A DNA stretch of 45,373 nt from DASQUP01 sp035641235 (GTDB lineage Bacteria > Actinomycetota > CADDZG01 > WHSQ01): positions 1 to 45,373 of the forward strand of contig DASQUP010000256.1 in the NCBI GenBank assembly GCA_035641235.1, written 5' to 3'. The notes beneath the pieces were generated by a model. It was not told the origin of the DNA, made no database searches, and worked only from the letters and a program-made list of their open reading frames with translations. Shown in pieces: positions 1 to 8,100 of the stretch (within the stretch, counting starts at the first letter, position 1; the number at the start of each line of letters is the position of its first letter). Made by a program: the position numbers and the translations under genes.

Positions 1-390
1 GTTGCCTACAGCGGAGAGCAGCTCGACGGCTTCATCGTCGATCGTGTGCCGGAGGGCTGGTTCCTGCAGGGTTCGTCGCCCTTCGCACTGACGATTGCGC
101 CCGAGGGCAACGACACTCATCCCGACAACTTCATCGGCAAGCTGGTAGTCATGCTGTTCTCGAAAGATGCGAAGCAAAAGCTCCCCCAGGGCGATCCCGT
201 CGACGTTGGCGGCAACCAGGGGGTCGTCTCTCACAATGGGGATGGTGTCGCAACCCTTTCGTACGAGGACGGCGAGGGGCACTTCGTTCAGGTCCAATCT
301 CCCGAAGTCCTGGGATGGACGAACGAGCAACTCGCTCGCTTCGCCGAGGGCGTCACGGTAACCGCCGACGCACAAAAAACCAGAGGCTAG
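1..390 (+). CDS. Hypothetical protein, 3' part only (5' end outside window)
   Basis: The reading frame is open from the first base of the window to TAG at 388-390, so this is the C-terminal ~129 residues of a longer protein. An ATG at 46 would give 114 residues, but nothing marks it as a start and coding-like sequence continues upstream. The fragment has no membrane segment. It is rich in Gly and acidic residues, contains WFLQGSSPFALTIAPEG near its start, and ends in a mixed beta-rich stretch. I do not recognise the family. It converges with the VOC gene, and a hairpin lies between the two. Confidence 0.75.
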   Translation, partial: VAYSGEQLDGFIVDRVPEGWFLQGSSPFALTIAPEGNDTHPDNFIGKLVVMLFSKDAKQKLPQGDPVDVGGNQGVVSHNGDGVATLSYEDGEGHFVQVQSPEVLGWTNEQLARFAEGVTVTADAQKTRG

Positions 391-423
391 CCACCCGACC
401 TGCTCGCTCTGGTCTCCGGAATA

Positions 424-456
424 CGTAGTTGGGAGCGAACAGTTCGCGTTTCTACG
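424..456. terminator. Hairpin between convergent genes
   Basis: GCGAAC (435-440) and GTTCGC (442-447) form a tight inner stem, flanked by outer arms CGTAG (424-428) and CTACG (452-456). It lies between the end of the first gene and the stop codon of the VOC gene. There is no T-tract. The stem sequence recurs in the hairpins at 11047-11105 and 18875-18931. A bidirectional terminator is an inference. Confidence 0.45.
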
Positions 457-874
457 GCTCGTCGAGGTGGTGCGCGACGTCCCACGTCCACAACTCGACG
501 ACGTTGCCGTCCGGATCGTCGACGTAAGCAGAGCGGCTCGGCTCCTTCGTTTCGAACGAAATCTCTTCGACCTCGAGTCCATGAGACCGGAGCCGCGATA
601 CGGCGGCGTCGTAGTCGCCGTCGGCCAGGTGCAGCGCGAAGTGAACGTGGAGGCCGCCGCGGCCGCCGGCCAAACCGACCTGAGGTCGCCACAGCCCAAT
701 GCGGGTCCTGTCACCGGCCATCACCCATACCGCCTCCCGGTCCTCCCAGCGGTCGACCACCGGGAGTCCGAGGATCACAGAGTAGAAGTGTTCGGCCGCG
801 TCGAGGTCGACCACTTCGAGCACAAGTTCGCTCACTCCCGTTACCGGAATGCCGTCCCGACGCTTCGAGTTCAC
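452..874 (-). CDS. VOC / glyoxalase-fold family protein
   Basis: This 140-residue protein matches a single vicinal-oxygen-chelate module pair: an N-terminal beta-alpha-beta with VVDLDAAEHFYSVILGLPVV, a central GLHVHFAL strand and the closing YVDDPDGNVVELW motif. In VOC enzymes (glyoxalase I, fosfomycin-resistance proteins, extradiol dioxygenases) metal ligands sit in these strands. Here the central His (HVHF) and last Glu (VVELW) are present, but the usual first His is replaced by Glu or Leu (SELVLEV), so metal binding is uncertain. The start is GTG at 874, with no better alternative nearby. It lies 18 bp downstream of the Usp-like gene on the same strand and is probably co-transcribed with it. 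The substrate cannot be predicted. Confidence 0.85.
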   Translation of the reverse strand: MNSKRRDGIPVTGVSELVLEVVDLDAAEHFYSVILGLPVVDRWEDREAVWVMAGDRTRIGLWRPQVGLAGGRGGLHVHFALHLADGDYDAAVSRLRSHGLEVEEISFETKEPSRSAYVDDPDGNVVELWTWDVAHHLDEP

Positions 875-892
875 TCCGCTAACGGATCGGCC

Positions 893-1324
893 TCAAGGAG
901 TAGTAGCGGCCTGGTGTTCGCCGATCACGGTCGTCACTGGAAGTTGGAACCGTTGTTCGACCCGATGCGGCAGATCTCTATGCAGCCACCGTGACAGCCC
1001 CGGCGGCAGCGTCGAAAGGATGATCTCGTCGCTCGGCTGTTCGATCAGAGCGTCGTTGATGGCCAGAACCGGGCTGGCATCACCGACCATGCCGGTGATG
1101 TCGGCGCCCATCTGTCGCATCTCCGTGACGGCGCTCTCCATGCGGCGCCGGGCGATCTCGCGGGCCTCTCCCTCCTCCCACGTCGCGTGCTCCGAGGGTG
1201 GAGTTGCCGGAACGACGAGCCTGAAGACGCATTGGCCCTCGGTTATGCGCCTTCGGACCTCACGCTTGAGTTCCGGTCCCCCTGCCGTCTGGTTGGCGAC
1301 CAGCAAAATCCTGCGCGGCTCCAT
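893..1324 (-). CDS. Usp-like nucleotide-binding-fold protein
   Basis: A 143-residue cytosolic protein starting MEPRRILLVANQTAGGPEL, a first beta-strand and loop typical of small actinobacterial proteins with a UspA-like Rossmann fold. Its C-terminal half has DEIILSTLPPGLSRWL and ends with a strand VTTVIG, as in that group. The ATG at 1322-1324 is chosen over the GTG at 1331-1333 because GGAGGTGAT, a perfect anti-16S match, overlaps that GTG and lies at proper spacing from the ATG. The classic ATP-binding GxxGS motif of UspA is not evident, so nucleotide binding is unproven. A stress-related role is a family-based guess. Confidence 0.75.
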   Translation of the reverse strand: MEPRRILLVANQTAGGPELKREVRRRITEGQCVFRLVVPATPPSEHATWEEGEAREIARRRMESAVTEMRQMGADITGMVGDASPVLAINDALIEQPSDEIILSTLPPGLSRWLHRDLPHRVEQRFQLPVTTVIGEHQAATTP

Positions 1325-1406
1325 GACGATCACCTCCGGCTCGATTCCGGTGTGGCGCGCAGCAATTCAATTGGACGCCCCGGCAGCCGTACAGTCAAGC
1401 CGCCCC

Positions 1407-1412
1407 TAGCAT
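1407..1412 (+). promoter_or_regulatory. -10 element TAGCAT, leaderless arrangement
   Basis: TAGCAT ends exactly 6 nt before the GTG at 1419, the spacing that places transcription initiation at the start codon. No convincing -35 box. See the leaderless finding. Confidence 0.5.
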
Positions 1413-1418
1413 GGCCTC

Positions 1419-2165
1419 GTGAGAAAGAGGCTGCTTGTCCTGCTCGCCGTGATGACGATGGCTGCCGGGTGTAGCTCGGACTCGCCCAACCCGTCGACGG
1501 CTCCGAGCCCTAACCAGAGATCCACGCCGGCGCGTGCCGAGCCGAACTGCCCCAATCAAGACGTCACCACTTCGAGTATTGGGAGCGTCCCTGCCGAGTC
1601 GCTGGCGGGTGATGTGGACGGAGACGGAGCCGACGACACAGTTTTCCTTGCAGTCGATCCCGAAGGTCCCGAGGGATGCCGCGCGTTCGTCGTCGCCGAT
1701 ACCGGCACGGGCCGGCTCGCAGAGGAGGTCTCCGATCCAGATATCTCCTTCGACCTTGGCCTGCCGACGCTCGAGGGCACGATGCAGATCGACGGGCGGC
1801 CAGGAGACGAAATCATCGTCCGCATCATGACCGGCGCCTCGACGTTGTTCGTGGGGCTTTTCACAGTCCTCGACGGGGAGCTCGAACGCGTGAAGGTGGC
1901 CGGTGATTCAGAGTTCGGCGACCTGTTTCCTTCCGGGGGGAGTGTGGGGCACCTCGAAGGAAGCGACTGCACCGAGGATGGAATCGTGGTAACTGTCGCA
2001 TTGCCGAAGGAGAGGGGCTACGAAGTCACGCGCTCCTTCTACACTCTCGACGACGCCAGGGCGAAGCCCGGAGAGCGTGATGTCAGCTACGTGTGGCCGA
2101 GGAACCTCGATAAGTTCCCGGAGCTGGCGGGGCCGCCCTTCACACACTGCGGTGCGGAGGAATAG
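1419..2165 (+). CDS. Putative lipoprotein with VCBS/FG-GAP-like acidic loop
   Basis: A 248-residue protein with a lipoprotein signal peptide: MRKR, hydrophobic core LLVLLAVMTMA, then lipobox AAGC with the acylated Cys at about residue 18. A Ser/Pro/Thr-rich linker follows. The globular part contains DVDGDGADDTVFLAV, a D-x-D-x-D-G calcium-binding-like loop as in FG-GAP/VCBS repeats, then beta-rich sequence. The start is GTG at 1419, supported by a TAGCAT -10 six nucleotides upstream. It is divergent from the Usp-like gene and would be anchored on the outer face of the membrane. Function unknown. Confidence 0.8.
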   Translation: MRKRLLVLLAVMTMAAGCSSDSPNPSTAPSPNQRSTPARAEPNCPNQDVTTSSIGSVPAESLAGDVDGDGADDTVFLAVDPEGPEGCRAFVVADTGTGRLAEEVSDPDISFDLGLPTLEGTMQIDGRPGDEIIVRIMTGASTLFVGLFTVLDGELERVKVAGDSEFGDLFPSGGSVGHLEGSDCTEDGIVVTVALPKERGYEVTRSFYTLDDARAKPGERDVSYVWPRNLDKFPELAGPPFTHCGAEE

Positions 2166-2188
2166 AGCCCCGCGCCCCAATCAGGATT

Positions 2189-2194
2189 TATGGT
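2189..2194 (+). promoter_or_regulatory. -10 element TATGGT for leuS, leaderless arrangement
   Basis: TATGGT is followed by exactly 6 nt and then the leuS ATG at 2201. No ribosome binding site lies between them, which suggests a leaderless mRNA. Confidence 0.5.
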
Positions 2195-2200
2195 TGCGCC

Positions 2201-4675
2201 ATGCGGAGCCAATACGATTTCAAAGCGATCGAGGATCGCTGGATGAAACAATGGGTCGACGGCAATGCCTACGGCGCGCCGGACCGTCCCACCGGAACCA
2301 AGCGCTACACCGTGACGATGTATCCGTATCCGTCCGGCGACATGCACATGGGACACGTCGAGATCTTTACGATCCACGACGCCTACGTCCGCTTCTCACG
2401 GATGCGGGGGTACCAGGTGCTCAGCCCAATCGGCTTCGACGCCTTCGGCCTGCCCGCAGAGAACGCAGCCATCAAGCGAGGGATCCACCCAAAGACGTGG
2501 ACCTACAGCAACATCGATAAGCTCTATGCCTCTGCGCAGCGTCTGGGGTGCTCGTACGACTGGGCCCGCAAGATCGTGACCTGCGACCCCTCTTATTACA
2601 AATGGAACCAGTGGATCTTCCTGCGTATGTACGAGCGCGGCCTCGCATACCGCAAGGAGGCCGCCGCTTGGTGGTGCCCCAACGACAAGACCGTGCTCGC
2701 CAACGAGCAGGTCGTTGCGGGACGCTGCGAACGATGTGACGCGGTGGTCGAGAAGCGGTGGCTCACGCAGTGGTTCCTCAAGATCACCGACTACGCCGAC
2801 CGGCTGCTCGACGAGATGGACATGAACGAAGGCTGGACCGAGCGCCTGAAGATGCTCCAGCGCAACTGGATCGGGCGATCGTACGGCGCCGAGGTTGACT
2901 ACATAATCGAGGGCCGTCCCGTCACGGTCTTCACCACGCGTCCCGACACGCTGTGGGGAGCGACGTTCTTCGCTCTCGCGCCCGAACATCCATTGGCCGA
3001 GGAGCTCGTCGCCGGAACGGAGTACGAGCCGCAGCTCGCCGCGTTCAGAGAAGAGGTCGGCAGGCTGACCGAGATCGATCGCACCTCGACCGAGCGGCCG
3101 AAGAAGGGGATGTTCACCGGGAAGTACGCGATCAACCCGGCGAACAAAGAGGAAGTACCAATTTGGGTTGCCGACTTCGTCCTGATGGACTACGGGACCG
3201 GGGCGATCGGAGGTGTACCCGCGCACGACCAGCGCGACTTCGAGTTCGCGCGGGCATATGACATCCCGATCCGGGTGGTCATCCAGCCCGAAGGACAGAC
3301 GCTCGATCCCCGGAGCATGACCGAAGCGTGGCCGCACGAGGGAGTCATGGTGAACTCGGCGCACTTCGACGGGACTCCTGCGAGCGAGAGCGTCCAGCGC
3401 GTGACCGCGTGGCTGGAGGAGCATGGCCTCGGCCGCAGCGCCGTGAACTTTCGAATCAGGGATTGGTTGGTGAGCCGGCAACGGTATTGGGGAACTCCGA
3501 TTCCGATCCTGTTTTGTGACGAGTGCGGCGAGGTCCCTGTTCCGGACGTCGACCTGCCCGTTGAACTCCCCGAGGTTGTCGACTTCACGCCGACTGGCGC
3601 CGCGTCCCCTCTAGCCAACGTCGATGAGTGGGTGAATACGACGTGCCCCAAATGTTCGGGTCCGGCGCGCCGAGAGACCGACACGATGGACACATTCGTT
3701 GACTCGTCGTGGTACTTCCATCGCTACCTGGATCCTCACAACGACGAGCTGCCGTTTGATCCAGAGAAATCCAACGCGTGGATGCCGATGGACCAGTACA
3801 CCGGCGGCATCGAGCATGCAGTGCTGCACCTCATCTACGCGCGCTTCTTCCAGAAGTTCCTGATGGACATGGGCATGGCCCGCGACCCCGAACCGTTCCC
3901 ACACTTGCTCAACCAGGGTCTGATCACTATGGGCGGCAAACGCATGTCGAAATCGCGCGGCAACATCGTCGAGCCCGTCGAGGCGTTCGACCTCTACGGA
4001 GCGGATGCCCTGCGTCTCTACATGCTGTTCTCTGGCCCGCCGGAGGCCGACTTCGACTGGCCGGAGGAAGGCGTCGCCGCAATCGGCCGCGTCTCGTTCC
4101 CATGGCTCCAGAGGGTGTGGAGGCTCTGCGAGCAGAACCGCGACATCGTGAACGTCGGCAATCTGCACGAGGGCCCAGCCGAACAGGCTCTGCGTAAGCA
4201 GATCCATCGCACGGTCAAGATCGTGACGGAGGACTACGAGGCGTTCTCTTTCAACACCGCGCTCGCCCGCTTGATGGAGTTGGTGAATGGTGCCTATGCC
4301 TACATGGGCGCGGGCGGAGGTCATCCAAACGTCATGCGGGAGCTCATCGAGGTTCTGCTCAAGCTCCTCGCCCCGATGGCGCCGTATATCGCCGAGGAGC
4401 TGTGGCAGCGCCTGGGCCACAGCGGATCGATCCACTTCGAGTCGTGGCCCTCCTACGACGAGAGCCTTGCCACCGAGGAGGAGGCCACAATGGTTGTGCA
4501 GGTCAACGGCAAGGTGCGGGACACGATCACCGTTCCCTTCGACGTCGCGGAGGACGAGATGGTGCGGCGCGCCCTGGCTTCCGACAAGGTCCAGGCTCAC
4601 TTGGGCGGTCGGGATCCCGCCAAGGTAATCACACGTCCGCCCAAGCTCGTGTCGCTGGTCGCGGCGCGCGACTAG
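2201..4675 (+). CDS. leuS: Leucyl-tRNA synthetase
   Basis: An 824-residue class I aminoacyl-tRNA synthetase that charges tRNA-Leu. The HIGH-type motif is HMGH at about residues 49-52, preceded by MYPYPSGDM. The KMSKS-type motif is KRMSKSRGN with MSKS at about 582-585. Between them lies the CP1 editing domain (TTRPDTLWGATFFALAPEHP; GVPAHDQRDFEFA), which hydrolyses mischarged tRNA. Cys pairs (CPNDKTV...CERC; FCDEC...CPKC) suggest zinc-binding insertions. The C-terminus has the anticodon-binding domain and the LeuRS-specific VVQVNGKVRDTI segment. Length fits bacterial LeuRS. The stop codon abuts the stop of the convergent permease with no intervening base. Confidence 0.98.
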   Translation: MRSQYDFKAIEDRWMKQWVDGNAYGAPDRPTGTKRYTVTMYPYPSGDMHMGHVEIFTIHDAYVRFSRMRGYQVLSPIGFDAFGLPAENAAIKRGIHPKTWTYSNIDKLYASAQRLGCSYDWARKIVTCDPSYYKWNQWIFLRMYERGLAYRKEAAAWWCPNDKTVLANEQVVAGRCERCDAVVEKRWLTQWFLKITDYADRLLDEMDMNEGWTERLKMLQRNWIGRSYGAEVDYIIEGRPVTVFTTRPDTLWGATFFALAPEHPLAEELVAGTEYEPQLAAFREEVGRLTEIDRTSTERPKKGMFTGKYAINPANKEEVPIWVADFVLMDYGTGAIGGVPAHDQRDFEFARAYDIPIRVVIQPEGQTLDPRSMTEAWPHEGVMVNSAHFDGTPASESVQRVTAWLEEHGLGRSAVNFRIRDWLVSRQRYWGTPIPILFCDECGEVPVPDVDLPVELPEVVDFTPTGAASPLANVDEWVNTTCPKCSGPARRETDTMDTFVDSSWYFHRYLDPHNDELPFDPEKSNAWMPMDQYTGGIEHAVLHLIYARFFQKFLMDMGMARDPEPFPHLLNQGLITMGGKRMSKSRGNIVEPVEAFDLYGADALRLYMLFSGPPEADFDWPEEGVAAIGRVSFPWLQRVWRLCEQNRDIVNVGNLHEGPAEQALRKQIHRTVKIVTEDYEAFSFNTALARLMELVNGAYAYMGAGGGHPNVMRELIEVLLKLLAPMAPYIAEELWQRLGHSGSIHFESWPSYDESLATEEEATMVVQVNGKVRDTITVPFDVAEDEMVRRALASDKVQAHLGGRDPAKVITRPPKLVSLVAARD

Positions 4676-6040
4676 TTACTTCGAGAGCTCCTTCGCGTCG
4701 AGCTCCGGCGTGCGCCCTGCTACGAGGTAGTTGATCCCGTAGAGCCCCGCTCCGACGAGGAGCAGGATTCCGGCGCGTGCAAAGATTTCTCCCTCCTGCT
4801 GCGTCATTAGCGCCACACAAACAAGTGCGCCCAGCACGGGCAGGATCGTGGGGGCCCGGAAGTGATCATGTTCAACCGGGTCGCGGCGCAGAACGAGCAC
4901 GGAGATGTTCACGACCACGAAGACGGCCAGGAGAAGCACCACGGTCGTGTCGGCGAGCGTCTCGACCTCGCCGGTCGTCACGAGCGCAACGGCGAGGAGC
5001 GTCGTAAATGCGATCCCAACCCAGGGCGTCTTCCGCTGCCGGTGAACCCGCGAGAACACTCGGGGAACAACGCCCTGCCGGCCCATCCCATATGTCAGGC
5101 GGGAGGCCATGATCATGTTGATGAGCGCGGTATTGGTGATTGCCACCAAGGCGATCAGCGAGAACAAGCGTGGCGGGATGGACAGGGGGCCGGCTTCAAC
5201 GACCTCCAATAGTGGTGCGCTGGAATCGGCAAGTCTCTCGGTGGGGACGACAAGGGACGCGGTGAAGGTCACGGCGAAGTACACCAGCGCGGTGATGACG
5301 AGGCCACCGAACAGGGCTGGGGGGAAGGCCCTGCTGGGATCCCGCGTCTCTTCGGCGACGTTGACCGAGTCCTCGAATCCGATCAGGGCGTAGAACGCAA
5401 GTGCGGCGCCGCCCATGATCGCGAAGGGAACACTCGTGCCCTCTTTGAACTCGAATGCGCGACCAGCATCGCCGTCTCCGTTGAACAGGACCGCGGCTCC
5501 GATGACGATGATCAGCAGCAGCCCACCCAGCTCGATCAAGGTCAGTCCGAGGTTCACCTTGATCGACTCGGATATACCGCGGAAGTTGATCGCGGCAAGC
5601 AGTCCGACAAAGAGGAGCGCTACCAGGACGACGGGCAACTCCACGAACGTCGAGAGGTAGTCGCCTCCGAACGCACGAGCTGCAGCGGAGGCCGATGCGA
5701 TACCCGATGCCATCACCGCGAACGCGACCATGAACGTGAAGAACGGGTGTTTGAAGGCTTTGTGGGTGTAGAGGGCGGCGCCAGCGGCGTGGGGATATTT
5801 GGTAACCAACTCCGCATAGGCGAATGCCGTTATGAAGGCAAGAGCGAAAGCGACTGCGAAAGAGGTCCAGATCGCGCCTCCGACCTCCCCTGCGACCTCC
5901 CCAGTCAGTGCGTAGATGCCGGTGCCGAGGATGTCCCCAACAACGAAGATGATCAGCATGCGGCGACTGATGACCCGCTTGAGCCCGCCGCCGTCGCCCT
6001 CAGCAGTAGTAGTGCGGGGGGCTTGCGTCGTCGTCGACAT
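4676..6040 (-). CDS. APC-superfamily amino acid permease
   Basis: A 454-residue integral membrane protein with about 12 hydrophobic segments. The APC-family signature GDILGTGIYALTG lies in the first transmembrane helix, where unwound glycines bind the substrate backbone. GFEDSVNVAEETRDPSR, characteristic of the family between TM6 and TM7, is also present. It probably imports an amino acid in symport with protons; the substrate cannot be read from sequence. ATG at 6038-6040 is preferred over an upstream GTG at 6061. A palindromic repeat lies about 50 bp upstream. The stop directly abuts the leuS stop, so the two transcripts must terminate inside each other's coding sequence. Confidence 0.93.
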   Translation of the reverse strand: MSTTTQAPRTTTAEGDGGGLKRVISRRMLIIFVVGDILGTGIYALTGEVAGEVGGAIWTSFAVAFALAFITAFAYAELVTKYPHAAGAALYTHKAFKHPFFTFMVAFAVMASGIASASAAARAFGGDYLSTFVELPVVLVALLFVGLLAAINFRGISESIKVNLGLTLIELGGLLLIIVIGAAVLFNGDGDAGRAFEFKEGTSVPFAIMGGAALAFYALIGFEDSVNVAEETRDPSRAFPPALFGGLVITALVYFAVTFTASLVVPTERLADSSAPLLEVVEAGPLSIPPRLFSLIALVAITNTALINMIMASRLTYGMGRQGVVPRVFSRVHRQRKTPWVGIAFTTLLAVALVTTGEVETLADTTVVLLLAVFVVVNISVLVLRRDPVEHDHFRAPTILPVLGALVCVALMTQQEGEIFARAGILLLVGAGLYGINYLVAGRTPELDAKELSK

Positions 6041-6090
6041 AGCTGAACAGATACCCAACACTCGCGGCGGCTAACGAATGCGGTCCGCCC

Positions 6091-6140
6091 TGAAATGGCA
6101 ATCAGCCACGATATATCGGGGCTAACTGCCATCTCGGGAT
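6091..6140. repeat. Interspersed palindromic repeat, copy 1
   Basis: Near-perfect dyad around CGATATATCG (6109-6118), with arms beginning ATGGCAATCAGCC and ending GGCTAACTGCCAT. It lies between the acetyltransferase stop and the permease start, both on the minus strand. Three related copies are at 27617, 33716 and 37314. Confidence 0.85.
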
Positions 6141-6161
6141 GCGGTCAGACGCGCCGCGCAC

Positions 6162-7382
6162 TCAGAAGATCTCGGGACACCAGGGCTGGCGATCGGTGCG
6201 GAACAGGCGATCGGCATTCCAGATGCCGCCCTGGGTGACTTCCTCGACATCTCCGCCCTGCGCGACTTCTGCAAACGAAAAGCCCCCGAGGTACACGGCG
6301 CCGAGAGCGCCGATCGAAAGGCGAACGTCCGGGTCATGTGATGAGGGCTCCACCGTTGCGCTCGAGGCCCGCGCGGTCAACCGCCAGCGCCCCGAGTTGG
6401 TGGGAATGAAATCGTCGGTCACGTCGAAGACGACCGAACCTTCCTCGGCATACGAACGCGATTGCAGAGCATCCCGGATGTCGATGATCCGTATCCACAG
6501 TCCTTCGTTCAACTGCGCCCTGAGCCGCCTGGGTTCTGCAAGCATGAACTGGAGCGGATGGATCGCGGGCTCGAGTCCCGCCTTGATGCGGGCGACGAGG
6601 TCTACACCGATGAGGAAACGCCACATCTCCCGGATCGCCAGCGAGGACGTTCCCATCGTCTCGAGCACCTTCACATGGCCCACGGGTTCTGTCTCCCACT
6701 TCTGGTTTAAGCGATAAAGCGCGTAGGCCTCGGCGCGCCCATCGAGTTCCCACACTGCCCGGAACATTGGTCCCCCGCCATATCGTTCTCCCTCGGGGTC
6801 GGCGAGGCGGTGCGCCTCCCACCAGTCGCGGTTTCGCTCGAACATTCCCGGAGTCTCGTTGCAGACTCTGTCGTAGACGCCGGCGAGGATGTCGACCGCC
6901 TTGTCTTTGGGTAACAGCCGCGTCCGGCCGACCGGCTCGGGTGATCCCCGGAATCGTGCGCGGTCGCGGTCGATGTCGATCCTCGAACACATGGAAGCGA
7001 TCCCGTAGCCGTACCGGTCGTAGATGCCCCCCTCGGAGGCCCACAGGACGGCAACCGGTTCGGACCTGGCGCGGACATCGTCCAGTTGCTGCCGCATCAA
7101 CTTGGTCAAGATGCCTCGGCGACGGTGGCTCGGAAGTACTCCCACTGCCGTGACCCCGGCGGCCGCTATCTTTCCACCGGGAACCGTCAACGTGAACTGG
7201 AAGTCGGCGGCAGTTCCGACCAACTCGTCACCGTCCCACGCGGTGACCGTGCGCTCCGCGTCGAACAGGCGAGACCACCGCCCGATCTGCTCTTCTGTGA
7301 CTTCGAAACCGAACGGGATCTCGGCAGTCCTCATGAACAGCTCGAATTCATCCGGCCTGGATGGCCTCAACATCACATCCAT
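6162..7382 (-). CDS. Eis-like GNAT-family N-acetyltransferase
   Basis: A 406-residue protein matching the architecture of mycobacterial Eis: an N-terminal GNAT domain with acetyl-CoA-binding GVLPSHRRRGILTKLM, a second GNAT-like region, and a C-terminal SCP2-like domain. IYDRYGYGIAS corresponds to the Eis segment holding the catalytic tyrosine. The protein ends in Phe (WCPEIF), and in Eis the C-terminal Phe carboxylate takes part in catalysis. Eis enzymes acetylate lysines or several amines of aminoglycosides; the substrate here is unknown. I chose ATG 7380-7382 because TAGTAT lies 8 nt upstream, because it gives the Eis length of about 400, and because longer starts would overlap comEA. Confidence 0.88.
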   Translation of the reverse strand: MDVMLRPSRPDEFELFMRTAEIPFGFEVTEEQIGRWSRLFDAERTVTAWDGDELVGTAADFQFTLTVPGGKIAAAGVTAVGVLPSHRRRGILTKLMRQQLDDVRARSEPVAVLWASEGGIYDRYGYGIASMCSRIDIDRDRARFRGSPEPVGRTRLLPKDKAVDILAGVYDRVCNETPGMFERNRDWWEAHRLADPEGERYGGGPMFRAVWELDGRAEAYALYRLNQKWETEPVGHVKVLETMGTSSLAIREMWRFLIGVDLVARIKAGLEPAIHPLQFMLAEPRRLRAQLNEGLWIRIIDIRDALQSRSYAEEGSVVFDVTDDFIPTNSGRWRLTARASSATVEPSSHDPDVRLSIGALGAVYLGGFSFAEVAQGGDVEEVTQGGIWNADRLFRTDRQPWCPEIF

Positions 7383-7390
7383 CGCCGGAG

Positions 7391-7396
7391 ATACTA
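7391..7396 (-). promoter_or_regulatory. -10 element TAGTAT for the Eis-like gene
   Basis: On the minus strand TAGTAT is separated by 8 nt from the ATG at 7382, again suggesting a leaderless transcript. It lies in the 64-bp divergent region shared with comEA. Confidence 0.45.
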
Positions 7397-7446
7397 AGTG
7401 GCGCGCGTCACAGCGGAGCGCTCGGTTCACGGGTTGGATAGCGGCG

Positions 7447-8097
7447 ATGTCTGAATTCATCGTTCCGCCCGGTGCGCGGGATCGGGTCGAGACGCTTACG
7501 GCGCGCCGGCGCGATGTCTGGGTCGTGGCGGGGTTCCTTGCCGCCGTAGCACTAGGTGGGCTTGTGTTGTGGAGCCGGGGCGGCGCGGCAGCGGTTGCGC
7601 CCCCGGCCGTCCCACCTCAGTCGGAGGGAGCCGAGGTCGCCGCGTCCCCGACGGGGGAGCCCGAGCAACTCTACGTCCACGTCGCGGGAGCGGTTCGGAG
7701 ACCGGGTCTCTACGAGTTGCCACCAGGCGCACGAGTTGCCGATGCGATCGACGCGGCGCGCGGCACTCGGGCCAAAGCCGATCTCGACCTCATCAACCTC
7801 GCGGAGCCGGTGGCCGACGGGATGCAGGTCTTCGTGCCCCGGCGGGGAGAATCCGGAGCGCCGGCTGCGCCTTCGGCTTCGGCTACTCCGGGAGACGGTC
7901 CCGCCCTCGTCGATATCAACACTGCCGATCAGCTCGCGCTCGAGACCATCCCTGGAATCGGTCCGGTCAAGGCGGCCGCGATCCTTGAATACCGTGAGTC
8001 CGTCGGACGCTTTGACTCGGTCGAGGAACTACTCGACGTGACGGGGATCGGTCCCGCAACACTCGAGTCGATGCGTGCCTACGTGACGGCCGGATGA
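7447..8097 (+). CDS. comEA: Competence protein ComEA (DNA-binding receptor)
   Basis: A 216-residue protein with one N-terminal transmembrane helix (WVVAGFLAAVALGGLVLW, about residues 25-42), a Pro/Ala-rich linker, a SLBB domain (YVHVAGAVRRPGLYELPPGA) and a C-terminal helix-hairpin-helix pair (DINTADQLALETIPGIGPVKA; FDSVEELLDVTGIG). In transformable bacteria ComEA binds incoming double-stranded DNA outside the membrane and passes it to ComEC. The ATG at 7447 follows the divergent Eis-like promoter region; the frame upstream runs into that gene and is not expected to be coding. comEC follows after 3 nt. Confidence 0.95.
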   Translation: MSEFIVPPGARDRVETLTARRRDVWVVAGFLAAVALGGLVLWSRGGAAAVAPPAVPPQSEGAEVAASPTGEPEQLYVHVAGAVRRPGLYELPPGARVADAIDAARGTRAKADLDLINLAEPVADGMQVFVPRRGESGAPAAPSASATPGDGPALVDINTADQLALETIPGIGPVKAAAILEYRESVGRFDSVEELLDVTGIGPATLESMRAYVTAG

Positions 8098-8100
8098 CGG

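Noticed and set aside
435..447. LexA/SOS box (CGAAC-N4-GTTCG type)
   Set aside because: The half-sites are separated by one base, not four, and the site lies between convergent stops rather than at a promoter.
2396..4600. Long minus-strand open frames inside leuS
   Set aside because: They are antisense shadows of a clear LeuRS with all its motifs in place.
7024..7446. N-terminal extension of ComEA from an upstream ATG
   Set aside because: The extension overlaps the Eis-like gene antisense, lacks family similarity, and the ATG at 7447 gives the typical ComEA start before its transmembrane helix.
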